This document shows, one piece after another, positions 8,700-16,871 of a DNA stretch of 64,000 bases. Location of the stretch: NCBI GenBank assembly GCA_002418265.1, contig DIDS01000010.1, positions 93,785-157,784 of the forward strand. The letters are read 5' to 3'. Source of the DNA: Acidimicrobiia bacterium UBA5794 (GTDB taxonomy: Bacteria > Actinomycetota > Acidimicrobiia > Spongiisociales > UBA5794). Every line of letters begins with the position of its first letter. The first letter of the stretch is position 1. Below the pieces are notes generated by a model. The model was not told the origin of the DNA. It made no database searches and was given only the letters and a program-made list of their open reading frames with translations. The position numbers and the translations under genes are program-made.

Positions 8700-10061
8700 A
8701 TGGACTCTCAGCCCCTCGCTGCCAAGAACCAGGCTGCCAAGCTCCGCTTCTCCGAAGACGCGGCTGCCATGCCCCCATTCGTATGGATCCGTGATTGGGC
8801 GTCCACCGATCCCGATCGTGTCGCCGTCGTCAGCAGTTCGGGTATCGCAACCTATGCCGAATTGCTTGCGATGATCGAGCGCCGCTCGCGGACGATCGCA
8901 AAGGAAATGCCGCAGAGCCGTTTGGTCCCCGTACGAGTTGCTCTTGACGAACCAACCGTGGTCGAGCTGTCGTCGGTTGTGGCCGCCGGCGGCGTCGCCA
9001 TGCCGTACCTGGAGGAAGCACCGACCGTTGAAGGCATTCCCGGTACTGAAGATGTCTTTGCTGTGCCCACGTCAGGCTCACGTGGCGCCGCGAGAGTCGT
9101 CCGGATCACAGCTGCCAACATCACTGCCGCAGTTCTCGGCTCTCGATCGCACCTGGGGACGGACTCCAAAGATCGGTGGCTCCTGTGTCTACCTCTCAAT
9201 CACGTCGGAGGACTCTCGATTCTGTGGCGATCCTTCGAGGCCGGTGGATCTGTGGCGATCGCGCCGTTTGATGACAAGCTCCCTGAGTTCATCACCGCTT
9301 CGAAGCCGACGGTAGCTTCCATGGTGCCCACAATGGTTCGACGCCTTCTTTCCGTCGATGCTGCGTGCCTTTCGGCGCTGCGGTTCATTCTCGTCGGCGG
9401 AGCCGCCGTCGATCCCACTTTGATTTCCGATGCGCACAACAATGGCGTCAGGCTTCTTGCGACGTATGGCATGACTGAGGCAACATCACAGATCGCAACC
9501 GAGAAACCAGGTGCGATGACCGCCGGTGCCATACCTCTTGATGGATTCACTGTCTCCATATCGCACGAGTCGATCCCGCATGAGGTTCCGGACCACGGGC
9601 GAGTGCTGGATCCGGCCGCCACCAAAGGTCTCGTGATGGTTGACGGCCCAGCGGTCAGCCCGGGATATCTGGGAGAACCCGATCGGGAGGGACCGTTCGT
9701 GACCAACGACATCGGGTGGCTCGACGATTCCGGTGTACTGCACATTGCTGGCCGTGCAGATGATGTAGTGATCTCAGGCGGTGTCAATGTCTCGATCGCT
9801 GCCGTGTCAGAAGCCGTCAGATCGGTACCAGGCGTCGACGACGCCGTCGCAGTCGGTGTACCCGACCCTGAGTGGGGCTCCGTCGTCGTCGTTGTCGTTT
9901 CCGGTCGACTGACATCCGACGAACTTGTCGCAGCGACTTGGGAGATGTTGGAGGCTCCGGAACGCCCAAAGCGTTGGATCGTGGTTGACCAGATTCCGCT
10001 GCTCCCCAACGGCAAGCACAACATCGCGGCGATCGAAGCAATGGCAGCCGATATCCGATGA
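8700..10061 (+). CDS. menE: o-succinylbenzoate-CoA ligase
   Basis: 453 aa from ATG 8700; the longer frame to 8589 would sit inside menB. AMP-forming acyl-CoA synthetase activating OSB for MenB. Motifs in order: FAVPTSGSRGAARVVRIT (degenerate P-loop, ANL A3), LCLPLNHVGGL, RFILVGGAAVDP, LLATYGMTEATSQIA (A5), TNDIGWLDDSGVLHIAGRADD (A7/A8) and LLPNGKHN with the C-terminal catalytic Lys. It is short for an ANL enzyme, as MenE usually is. Its TGA stop is part of a CCGATGA heptad repeat array. Confidence 0.92.
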   Translation: MDSQPLAAKNQAAKLRFSEDAAAMPPFVWIRDWASTDPDRVAVVSSSGIATYAELLAMIERRSRTIAKEMPQSRLVPVRVALDEPTVVELSSVVAAGGVAMPYLEEAPTVEGIPGTEDVFAVPTSGSRGAARVVRITAANITAAVLGSRSHLGTDSKDRWLLCLPLNHVGGLSILWRSFEAGGSVAIAPFDDKLPEFITASKPTVASMVPTMVRRLLSVDAACLSALRFILVGGAAVDPTLISDAHNNGVRLLATYGMTEATSQIATEKPGAMTAGAIPLDGFTVSISHESIPHEVPDHGRVLDPAATKGLVMVDGPAVSPGYLGEPDREGPFVTNDIGWLDDSGVLHIAGRADDVVISGGVNVSIAAVSEAVRSVPGVDDAVAVGVPDPEWGSVVVVVVSGRLTSDELVAATWEMLEAPERPKRWIVVDQIPLLPNGKHNIAAIEAMAADIR

Positions 10062-10082
10062 CCGATGACCGATGACCGACCT
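10055..10082 (+). repeat. heptad tandem repeat CCGATGA x3 plus variant at menE 3' end
   Basis: CCGATGA at 10055, 10062 and 10069, then CCGACCT. The menE stop codon (10059-10061) is the TGA of the first unit. Confidence 0.85.
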
Positions 10083-10122
10083 CAGAAGTCGGATGTCGGG
10101 GATGTCGGATATTCTCATCTGA

Positions 10123-10134
10123 TATCTTCTCGGT
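10123..10134 (+). promoter_or_regulatory. leaderless promoter -10 of the SDR gene
   Basis: TATCTT (10123-10128) plus six bases, then ATG 10135. Confidence 0.5.
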
Positions 10135-10920
10135 ATGGATCTTCAACTGACGGGGAAGCGTGCACTTGTTGCTGCTGCATCCCGTGGACTTGGCGCAGCG
10201 ATCGCTCGGACCCTCGCCGAGGAAGGCTGCATCGTTGAGATCAGCTCTCGAAATGAGGCAAACGCTGTCGCAACCGCAGAAGCGATCACAGCCGACACGA
10301 AAGGGATCGTGACCGGTGTTGGCGTTGATGTGACGGACGGTGAGGCCGTACAGGCGTGGATTGATGATGCCGCGGCTCGGTTCGGGGGTCTCGACATCGT
10401 CATCCCCAATGCAGGAGGTCCGCGTCAGCAGCCGTTCGGTTCCTCAACTCCCTCCGATTGGGATGCAAGCTATGCACTAACGCTCCGTTCGGCCATGATG
10501 TTTGCCCATGGCGCAAAGCCGCACCTCACCGAAGGTGGCACGATCTTGTATCTGACGTCGTCGTCGGTGAAGGAACCGATTGTTCAGCTTTCGATGTCTG
10601 GGATCTTCCGTGCCGGTGTTGCGGCCCTGGCAAAGACGCTCGCTTCAGAATGGGTGTCGGAGGGGATCAGGGTGAATCATCTCATCCCGGGTCGAATCGC
10701 AACCGAGCGGCTCGACGAGCTGGATGCATCAACGGCCGAGCGTCTCAACATCAGTTTCGAGGAGGCCCGGTCAGCAAGTGAGTCAGCGCTCCCGATGGGG
10801 AGATACGGAACACCAGAGGAGTTTGCGGCTGCCGCTGCCTTCCTCGTTTCGCCCGTGGCGTCCTACATCACCGGAGCAACGCTCCAGGTCGACGGTGGCA
10901 TGATCAGATCGGTTCTGTAG
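10135..10920 (+). CDS. SDR-family protein without the usual catalytic Tyr/Lys
   Basis: 261 aa. Rossmann-fold short-chain dehydrogenase/reductase: GKRALVAAASRGLGAAIA (coenzyme loop with the first Gly replaced by Ala), VDVTDGE, IPNAGGP (NAG motif), TSSSVKEP and C-terminal ASYITGATLQVDGGM. Where YxxxK is expected the sequence reads SGIFR, so both catalytic residues are missing. This matches the subgroup of beta-ketoacyl-ACP-reductase-like SDRs known to lack the standard tetrad. It may bind NAD(P)H without canonical chemistry, or use other residues. It follows menE but has its own leaderless promoter, and I see no clear link to menaquinone. Confidence 0.85.
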   Translation: MDLQLTGKRALVAAASRGLGAAIARTLAEEGCIVEISSRNEANAVATAEAITADTKGIVTGVGVDVTDGEAVQAWIDDAAARFGGLDIVIPNAGGPRQQPFGSSTPSDWDASYALTLRSAMMFAHGAKPHLTEGGTILYLTSSSVKEPIVQLSMSGIFRAGVAALAKTLASEWVSEGIRVNHLIPGRIATERLDELDASTAERLNISFEEARSASESALPMGRYGTPEEFAAAAAFLVSPVASYITGATLQVDGGMIRSVL

Positions 10921-10921
10921 C

Positions 10922-11150
10922 TGAGATCAGAAGTCAGACGTCAGAAGTCAGAAGCGGTTTGAACCCGTCCCCCCGGTCTTCCGGGGGGACGCGGGGCGAC
11001 GCCTGCGCAGCAGGCGCTGCGCCGCAGGGGGGCGTTTCAGCTTGTCGCAGAAGTCAGAAGCCCCCCTGCACCTCGCTGCGCTCGGCGCGTTCCTCCGCAA
11101 GCGGGAGGACGCGGGAGAGGAAGTCAGACGTCAGACGTCAGAAATCAGAG
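10922..11150. repeat. composite repeat: heptad arrays flanking a GC-rich palindromic core
   Basis: Left arm: TCAGAAG/TCAGACG-type heptads (10926-10953). Core (~10954-11120): a CCCCCCGG/CCGGGGGG hairpin, a CGCCTGCGCAGCAGGCG hairpin, a segment GGGGGGCGTTTCAGCTTGTC and a closing CCTCCGCAAGCGGGAGG hairpin. Right arm: heptads GTCAGAC, GTCAGAC, GTCAGAA, ATCAGAG (11123-11150) that run into the end of the M3 peptidase gene. Near-copies lie at 63828-64000 (same orientation) and 40418-40745 (inverted). Confidence 0.9.
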
Positions 11151-13079
11151 ACCGATCTTCTTCATGAAGGCGTCGGCGTTGGGTTCGCGACCAAGGAAGG
11201 CCCTGAGATGCTCCATGGCATCGCGTGACGACCCCGGTGCAAGGATCTCTTTTCGGTAGCGACGCCCGACTTCGGGGGACAGGACTCCCTCGGATTCGAA
11301 CACGGAGAACATGTCGTCGCCATAGACCATTGACCACAGGTAGCCGTAGTACCCAGCGTCATAGCCACCGAGCAGGTGGCCGAACCCGGCAGCAAACTGG
11401 GTGTCCTCGTGGAAAGGCAGCAGTGTGAGCTGGTGCGCGTTGCGATCAATCGCGTCAAGGTCGGGAGTCGGTCCCGATGTATGGAAGTCGAGGTCCATCG
11501 TCCCGTAGTACACCTGCCGCAGCAGCTTGAGACCAATGTTGTGGTCGCGCAGCGCGACCAGGCCTTCGACCAGTTCGTGGGGGATGGGGACACCGGTTTC
11601 GTGGTGCTTTGCGAATCGGCGTAGGACCTCTGCGTTCCACGTCCAGTTCTCCATGATTTGTGACGGTGCCTCAACGAAATCCCACTCGGTGTCGAATCCC
11701 GCGAACTTGCCGAGTTCGACTTCGGTCAGACACTCGTGGAGAACATGTCCAAACTCGTGGAACAACGTGAGCACTTCATCATGCTTGAGCAGCGAAGGCG
11801 TCTTGGGTGTCGGCTTCGTGAAGTTGGCGAGGACCCCGGCATGGGGCTTCCGGTACGTTCCATCGTCAAGCCGGCACCCCTTCTGAAGTGACCAACACGC
11901 CGCGTGGGTGTACTTGCCGTTTCTTGGGTGGAGATCGAGGAAGAACACCGCCATGGGGCGGTCTGTCTCGGCATCGATAATCTGATACGGTCGTACGTCG
12001 GGGTGCCATGTTCCAATGTTTGTGACTGGCTCGTAGCGGATGCCGAACACTTCACCGGTGATCTCAAGCATTGCGGCAACGACGGGTTCAAGAGAGAAGT
12101 AGTTTGCGACCTCGTTCTGGTCAACACCGAATTCGGTCTTTGCCTGCTGGTCGTCATAGAACACCCAGTCCCACGACGAAAGATGCTCGCCGGGATGATC
12201 GGTCTCAAGCAGCGTTTGGAGCTTCGCTTTTTCGACCTCGGCCAGGGTGGTCAAACCCGGCACGATGCTGCGGTAGAAATCCCGGATCGCTTCGGTATCG
12301 GCCATCTTGATTTCCATCTGATGGTCAGCCCACGTCGGGTATCCGAGCAACTCAGCGATACGATGGCGGGCAGCGATTGCCTCGGCAAGCAGCGGGATGT
12401 TGTCGGCCGCGGCTCTGGTGTAATAGAGGTGCTGGAGCCGTTGTCGGTTGTCACGGTTCGTTGCTTGGCGCATGAATGGTTCGTACTCGGGGTAGTCCAA
12501 CGAAACGACAACGGTGCCGGGGTGAGATCCTTCGGCGAGCATTCCGACATACGATGGCGGGAGACCGTCGAGATCATCACGGGACAGCTCAAGGGTGCTC
12601 GCATCGTCTGTGATGTTCTTGTTGAACGCGACCTCAATCTCGATGAGTCGGGAGCGGAGGTCTTGGAGCTCGCGACGATCGGTCGATCCGAGGTCGTGCC
12701 CTGCTCGTTTGAGATCTCGCCTCCAGAACATGACGGAACGCGCCTCAAGTGCTGCAAGATCGGTTGTATCAACCGCCGTTACCGCCTCGTTGATCTCGGG
12801 GCGAAACACAAGGTCCGTTGACCATTTGTTGAGACGTTCGCGGGCTTCGTTGCCTGCGTCGCGAACCGCTTCGTCGCTGTGACAGTTGGCAAGGAACGGA
12901 CCATATCCGCCTGCGTCGGCAATCACGAGGAGTGCGGCGTCCAGTGGCGCTATTCGGCTTGAGAATGAAGTCTCCGATGAGCCAGTTGCCGCGTCGACGA
13001 GTGCTTCGGCACGCTCGATGGCGTCGGCGGTGACCTGTTCGACGGATGAAACCGAAGCGGTGGAGAGGTCGTATTCCAT
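11145..13079 (-). CDS. M3-family zinc metallopeptidase (oligopeptidase)
   Basis: 644 aa, the usual size for thimet-oligopeptidase/oligopeptidase A-type enzymes that degrade peptides in the cytosol. The zinc site is complete: LFHEFGHVLHECL (HExxH, ~residue 437) and the downstream Glu ligand in DFVEAPSQIMENW. No signal peptide. The start is ATG 13079, with a TAGTCT element six bases upstream and no Shine-Dalgarno. The last codon and TGA stop are formed by the heptad repeat ATCAGAG (complement CTCTGAT). Confidence 0.92.
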   Translation of the reverse strand: MEYDLSTASVSSVEQVTADAIERAEALVDAATGSSETSFSSRIAPLDAALLVIADAGGYGPFLANCHSDEAVRDAGNEARERLNKWSTDLVFRPEINEAVTAVDTTDLAALEARSVMFWRRDLKRAGHDLGSTDRRELQDLRSRLIEIEVAFNKNITDDASTLELSRDDLDGLPPSYVGMLAEGSHPGTVVVSLDYPEYEPFMRQATNRDNRQRLQHLYYTRAAADNIPLLAEAIAARHRIAELLGYPTWADHQMEIKMADTEAIRDFYRSIVPGLTTLAEVEKAKLQTLLETDHPGEHLSSWDWVFYDDQQAKTEFGVDQNEVANYFSLEPVVAAMLEITGEVFGIRYEPVTNIGTWHPDVRPYQIIDAETDRPMAVFFLDLHPRNGKYTHAACWSLQKGCRLDDGTYRKPHAGVLANFTKPTPKTPSLLKHDEVLTLFHEFGHVLHECLTEVELGKFAGFDTEWDFVEAPSQIMENWTWNAEVLRRFAKHHETGVPIPHELVEGLVALRDHNIGLKLLRQVYYGTMDLDFHTSGPTPDLDAIDRNAHQLTLLPFHEDTQFAAGFGHLLGGYDAGYYGYLWSMVYGDDMFSVFESEGVLSPEVGRRYRKEILAPGSSRDAMEHLRAFLGREPNADAFMKKIGL

Positions 13080-13085
13080 AGCAGG

Positions 13086-13091
13086 AGACTA
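13086..13091 (-). promoter_or_regulatory. leaderless promoter -10 of the M3 peptidase
   Basis: Minus-strand TAGTCT followed by CCTGCT and ATG 13079. Confidence 0.5.
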
Positions 13092-13104
13092 CGGCGGGTT
13101 GTGA

Positions 13105-14088
13105 TCAGGCGGTTGGGCCGACGGTGAAGCTCACCGGGAGTTGGCCGGCGCTGATGTCGGGACCAGTTTTCAGGTCGATGGGTGTGATCGTGGAGGTCAT
13201 GAGGACGACGTCCAGGGGGAGACCGAGCCATCCACCGATGACGGGGAACCTCGATGCGTTCGTCGTTGACAGGTAACCCTTGCCCTCGGTCGCATCGCGT
13301 AGATCGGTATTGGAGAGCAGGTCACGCATGCCATATGTCCATCGCGTCGCACCAAGGTTTCCGACGACGACGACGGGGTGTGTGGCGCTCGCCGTGATGG
13401 CCCTGATCGTGTCAAGTCGTGCCGAAAGGCGCTCAGCGTCAGAACTGGACGCAGCGGTCGGACCCGCTGCAGTGACGATTTCATAAACTCGGCCAGCGCT
13501 ATCGGTGGTGATACGTACCACGGTGTCCGTACCGACGCCGGTTGGGGTGACCGCAACCTCCCAAGCCGTCCTGGCGAGCACGATCATGCCTGCGGTGTTC
13601 TCGATCTCGGGTTCGAGAAGCACCATCCAATCGGTATCTATCTGTGCGACTTGCTCGACGATCGTGGACGTACCACTACTGATGAGGAGCAGATCAGCAT
13701 CCGATTCCCTGAGCCAGTCGGTTGCCTGGTTGCGATTGCTGAAACCACCGCTTGCATCGAGATGAACGATCGCCAGGCTGTCTTCACCGGTCGACTCAGG
13801 CTGCGAACCGGTCCACAGAGGCAGCATCACGACGGCGTTGGCGATGAGCGCCGCAACGAGGATGATCAGCATCCATCCCTTGGCGGAAAGGGCGTACACA
13901 ACGGCCGAGACGAGGAGAATCCACAGCAGATACCAACGCAGGTTTGCGAGATAGTCAAAGACCCACCAGGTGGATCCAAAGAAGGCGACAACCGTCGCGA
14001 GTGCAGCCAGTCCACCAAGGATCATCGATCCAAAGATCAATGCGAGGCGGAAGCCCGCAACGGTTCCGGTGTCAGTCCATGTAATCAC
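13105..14088 (-). CDS. membrane protein with a degenerate endonuclease/exonuclease/phosphatase-like domain
   Basis: 327 aa from GTG 14088. The start overlaps the TGA of the upstream PQQ lipoprotein gene (GTGA), implying translational coupling. Three hydrophobic helices fill residues ~10-95, followed by a domain outside the membrane (~105-327). Its layout recalls EEP proteins, but expected catalytic motifs are altered: GDFNA is replaced by VVVVGNLGATRW, and the usual SDH-PV end reads SAGQLPVSF. It is probably a non-catalytic relative. Partnership with the PQQ-propeller lipoprotein is inferred from the coupling only. Confidence 0.65.
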   Translation of the reverse strand: MITWTDTGTVAGFRLALIFGSMILGGLAALATVVAFFGSTWWVFDYLANLRWYLLWILLVSAVVYALSAKGWMLIILVAALIANAVVMLPLWTGSQPESTGEDSLAIVHLDASGGFSNRNQATDWLRESDADLLLISSGTSTIVEQVAQIDTDWMVLLEPEIENTAGMIVLARTAWEVAVTPTGVGTDTVVRITTDSAGRVYEIVTAAGPTAASSSDAERLSARLDTIRAITASATHPVVVVGNLGATRWTYGMRDLLSNTDLRDATEGKGYLSTTNASRFPVIGGWLGLPLDVVLMTSTITPIDLKTGPDISAGQLPVSFTVGPTA

Positions 14089-15674
14089 GAACCGAAAGCG
14101 TACAGGAACCCGTCGCGCGAACCTACGAATATTTGCCCGTTCCAGATCGCGGGTGTCGCCTCGATACATCCACCAGTCGTGATCGTTGTCTCCCACATCT
14201 CGACGGGGGCGAGAGGATCGTCCAAGTTGTAGGCACGAAGGCCATGCTCCTCGTTGAGGCAGTTCGTGATGATGAGAAGGGTGTCATCGACGATCAGGGG
14301 CGACGACCAAGCGTTGGCACCGACGTAGTCGGTCCACACGACCTCGCCCGTGTCGGTGTTGACCGCGAGAAGATCCCCGCTGTCTGCAACGACGAAAAGT
14401 AACCCGTCCTCGCTCAGGGCGGGCGTCGCCCAGGCCCCGGTGTCCTGACCCCGCGCGGCTGGAAGTTCGACGCTCCAGACGATTGGACTCAGATCATTCA
14501 AACTGGTGGCAGGGATCGACGTGTCGAGCTTGACCAGTTGGCCGACTTCTCTGACACGGCGCGCAGCGGTGTTGTTCGTCTTCTCGTGGTCGGCGTGCGC
14601 CACGACATAGATGAATCCCTCTTTGTCGATGACGATTGTTGAGTCGGTGTCATCACCCATCCAGAAGTCGAAGAACACCTCGGCGTTGCCGTTCTCGATA
14701 TCGGAGAGATCGACGCCAACAACGCGTCCGGCACTTGTGGCGAAGTACGCCTTCTGACCAAACACGGCAGTTGAATTCTCGATGGAGTGTTGGCGACCCA
14801 ACAGGTCGTAGAGCTCGTCGGTCCATGCGGGCATTTGGAAGACCACTTCGGGGGCAACCGTGACCATGCCGTCGGCGTCGTATCCGCGGTTGAGCTTGAT
14901 TGCGAACCACCACGAATTCTCGCCACCTTCATAGAGCATGTCGTCGATCACGACGGGATTCGAATCCCAGTCGTCGTTCCACATTCCCTCGACAGACTTG
15001 GCATGGAGCGACCAGACCTCGCGTACCTCGTCGCCGTCGAGTGCAAGGATCCGAAATCGGGGATCTCTTGAGCCCGTGTACAGGAGCGGATAGCCGTCGG
15101 GGTCGAGCGTTGGGGTTCCCTTGATGATGTCGCCCATGTCGTAGTCGGGCCTCAGACGTTCTCCGGTAGCAGCATTGAGGAAATGGATTTTCTTGTCGTA
15201 CGCACCGAAGATGACCTCAGTGATGCCGTCTTCACGTTCGTATACCAGGGGTTGCCCCGTCCAACCCATACCGGACCACCACTTTTCCTGGTTGCCGACC
15301 GGCGAGTTTCCGGACATGGGCTCGTTAGGAAACCGCCACTGCTGCGTTGGCGGTGTATCGCTGATTGGCCCTGTCCCGTAGAACGTCCGCGTTGGATTCC
15401 CGCGGAACATGGTGAGACCGTTGACCGAGCCCCACGGCTGGAACACCGTCTCAGGTGTGACCACACCGGTTGGTCGTTCGGGGACGGTCGTGGTCGTTGT
15501 GGTAGGGGGACTCGTTGGGGTGGTGGAACCAATATCCGAATCGGGTGTTGTTGTGATCGGCGGGAAAGTTGTAACGGAGCCCTCTGGGTTTGCGGCAATG
15601 ACGTTTTCTCCTCCGGCGACACAAGCGGACACCAGAAGAGCAAGCGAGGAGAGGAGGAGGACGGCTTTGCGCAT
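14085..15674 (-). CDS. PQQ-like beta-propeller lipoprotein
   Basis: 529 aa from ATG 15674. Lipoprotein signal MRKAVLLLSSLALLVSAC with lipobox LVSAC (Cys 18), then a Thr/Pro-rich linker (~residues 30-65), then a WD/PQQ-like propeller with recurrent blades (VIFGAYDKKIHFLNAATGERL, LLAVNTDTGEVVWTDYVG, IFVGSRDGFLYAFGS). It is exported and membrane anchored. It may be a scaffold or binding protein; no enzyme motif is seen. It is coupled to the EEP-like membrane gene. Upstream is TACACT plus eight bases before the ATG. Confidence 0.85.
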   Translation of the reverse strand: MRKAVLLLSSLALLVSACVAGGENVIAANPEGSVTTFPPITTTPDSDIGSTTPTSPPTTTTTTVPERPTGVVTPETVFQPWGSVNGLTMFRGNPTRTFYGTGPISDTPPTQQWRFPNEPMSGNSPVGNQEKWWSGMGWTGQPLVYEREDGITEVIFGAYDKKIHFLNAATGERLRPDYDMGDIIKGTPTLDPDGYPLLYTGSRDPRFRILALDGDEVREVWSLHAKSVEGMWNDDWDSNPVVIDDMLYEGGENSWWFAIKLNRGYDADGMVTVAPEVVFQMPAWTDELYDLLGRQHSIENSTAVFGQKAYFATSAGRVVGVDLSDIENGNAEVFFDFWMGDDTDSTIVIDKEGFIYVVAHADHEKTNNTAARRVREVGQLVKLDTSIPATSLNDLSPIVWSVELPAARGQDTGAWATPALSEDGLLFVVADSGDLLAVNTDTGEVVWTDYVGANAWSSPLIVDDTLLIITNCLNEEHGLRAYNLDDPLAPVEMWETTITTGGCIEATPAIWNGQIFVGSRDGFLYAFGS

Positions 15675-15682
15675 CGCGGACG

Positions 15683-15688
15683 AGTGTA
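15683..15688 (-). promoter_or_regulatory. putative leaderless -10 of the PQQ lipoprotein gene
   Basis: Minus-strand TACACT, eight bases before ATG 15674. Confidence 0.35.
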
Positions 15689-15702
15689 GAGATGGACCCC
15701 TT

Positions 15703-15754
15703 GTATTCCGGGCACCGTATTCCGGGCACCGTATTCCGGGCACCTTGTATTCCG
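15703..15754 (+). repeat. 14-bp tandem repeat GTATTCCGGGCACC x3 plus partial
   Basis: Units at 15703, 15717 and 15731, then a partial GTATTCCG after a 2-bp slip. The period is twice the 7-bp period of the other arrays here. It lies in the promoter-side gap between the PQQ lipoprotein gene (minus) and yihY (plus). Confidence 0.85.
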
Positions 15755-15763
15755 ATGACCCAC

Positions 15764-16005
15764 GTCAGACGTCAGACGTCAGAAGTCAGGAGTCAGATGC
15801 CCCCCTGCGCAGCAGCGCCTGCCGTGCAGGTGCTGCTCCGCGTCCCCCCGCGAGCGGGGGGACGGGAAGAACCGTTCTCCCGCAGGGACAAGACCGTCCT
15901 CCCGCGGAGCGGGGGGACGCGACGAGCGCAGTGAGGAGCAGGGGGCTCTGATACCCCACGAGCTGAAGGCTGTGGGCTGTGAGCAGCGAGCACCGGCGAG
16001 CAGTC
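15764..16005. repeat. composite heptad plus GC-rich repeat region upstream of yihY
   Basis: Heptads GTCAGAC x2, GTCAGAA, GTCAGGA, GTCAGAT (15764-15798); a GC-rich stretch with CGTCCCCCCGCGAGCGGGGGGACG and related hairpins (~15799-15950); then AGCTGAA/GGCTGTG-type heptads (15961-16005). Together with the 14-bp array it fills the 345-bp gap. I see no gene in it. Confidence 0.85.
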
Positions 16006-16006
16006 G

Positions 16007-16012
16007 TAGTCT
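16007..16012 (+). promoter_or_regulatory. leaderless promoter -10 of the yihY-like gene
   Basis: TAGTCT, seven bases, then ATG 16020. Confidence 0.5.
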
Positions 16013-16019
16013 GTCCCGC

Positions 16020-16862
16020 ATGGAAAGAGCTGTCCAATTCGGCACAATGTTGTTCAAAGACGGCCTTGTGCTGTGGCGCCGCGGTGATCCGCTCCTCATG
16101 GGTGCCGCGATCGCGTACAACTCACTCTTTGCATTGGTGCCGCTTGGGATCGCATTCGTTTCCGTGCTCACCTTGTTCAGCGGTTCGGACGCCCTCATCG
16201 ACAACGTTTTCGAATGGCTCTCCACCTCATTGCCGCCACAGCTTGCCTCCTTCTTGTCTGACATCCTTCGCCAATCGGTCGATGTCGTGTCGGGAGACCG
16301 CCTCGTCATCCTCGTCGTGTCGATTCTGGTGGCCCTTTGGTCTGGCTCGAGAGCCGTTTACGCCATCCAGAAGTCGCTCCGGCTGGTACAGGGGACAATC
16401 GATGAGCGCGGTTACATCCGTGCCCGATTGACAGGCGTCGTGGTCACGGTTGGAGGGGGTATCGCGATCATGGTGGCCTATGGAGCCATGCTGATCGGAG
16501 AGAATGCTTGGCAGGAGATCACCGAAACGCTCAATCTGCCGGGTGTTGGGTTCACGAGAACTGCGGTGGTACTCGCTTCCCTGCTGTGGGTCTTTGCTCT
16601 GCTCTTCGTGATCTACCGATTCGGTCCACCCGAACCGCTCCCGTACGCCGCCATCAATGCGGCGGCAGTGACCGTTGTTCTCTACCTGGGCACGATCATT
16701 GCCGGTGCACTGCTCCCACGGGTTTCGAACCAGGCGATTGCTGTGTTTGGATCGGTCGGAGTGATCCTTCTGTGGCTCTATTTCGTGGGTGTTGTCGTTG
16801 TCTCGCTCCCTCTTGGAACGCTGGCTCTGCTCTCTGTTCTTGAGAAGTTTGACCAGCAGTAG
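16020..16862 (+). CDS. YihY/BrkB-family inner membrane protein
   Basis: 280 aa from ATG 16020. Family marks: GDPLLMGAAIAYNSLFALVP (first helix), WSGSRAVYAIQKSL and the late GVILLWLYFVGVVV helix; about six membrane segments. The molecular function of the family is not firmly established (the old label 'ribonuclease BN' is a misnomer). It ends 9 nt before a two-gene ABC exporter with which it probably shares a transcript. Confidence 0.85.
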   Translation: MERAVQFGTMLFKDGLVLWRRGDPLLMGAAIAYNSLFALVPLGIAFVSVLTLFSGSDALIDNVFEWLSTSLPPQLASFLSDILRQSVDVVSGDRLVILVVSILVALWSGSRAVYAIQKSLRLVQGTIDERGYIRARLTGVVVTVGGGIAIMVAYGAMLIGENAWQEITETLNLPGVGFTRTAVVLASLLWVFALLFVIYRFGPPEPLPYAAINAAAVTVVLYLGTIIAGALLPRVSNQAIAVFGSVGVILLWLYFVGVVVVSLPLGTLALLSVLEKFDQQ

Positions 16863-16871
16863 CCTCGGAGA

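Noticed and set aside
8657..8701. ATG 8701 as the menB start
   Set aside because: It overlaps the menE start codon, lies upstream of the likely transcription start, and has no ribosome binding site, while GTG 8656 has GGAGGA.
15703..15798. CRISPR-like appearance of the repeats
   Set aside because: Units are 7 or 14 bp in direct tandem with no spacers, and no cas genes are present.
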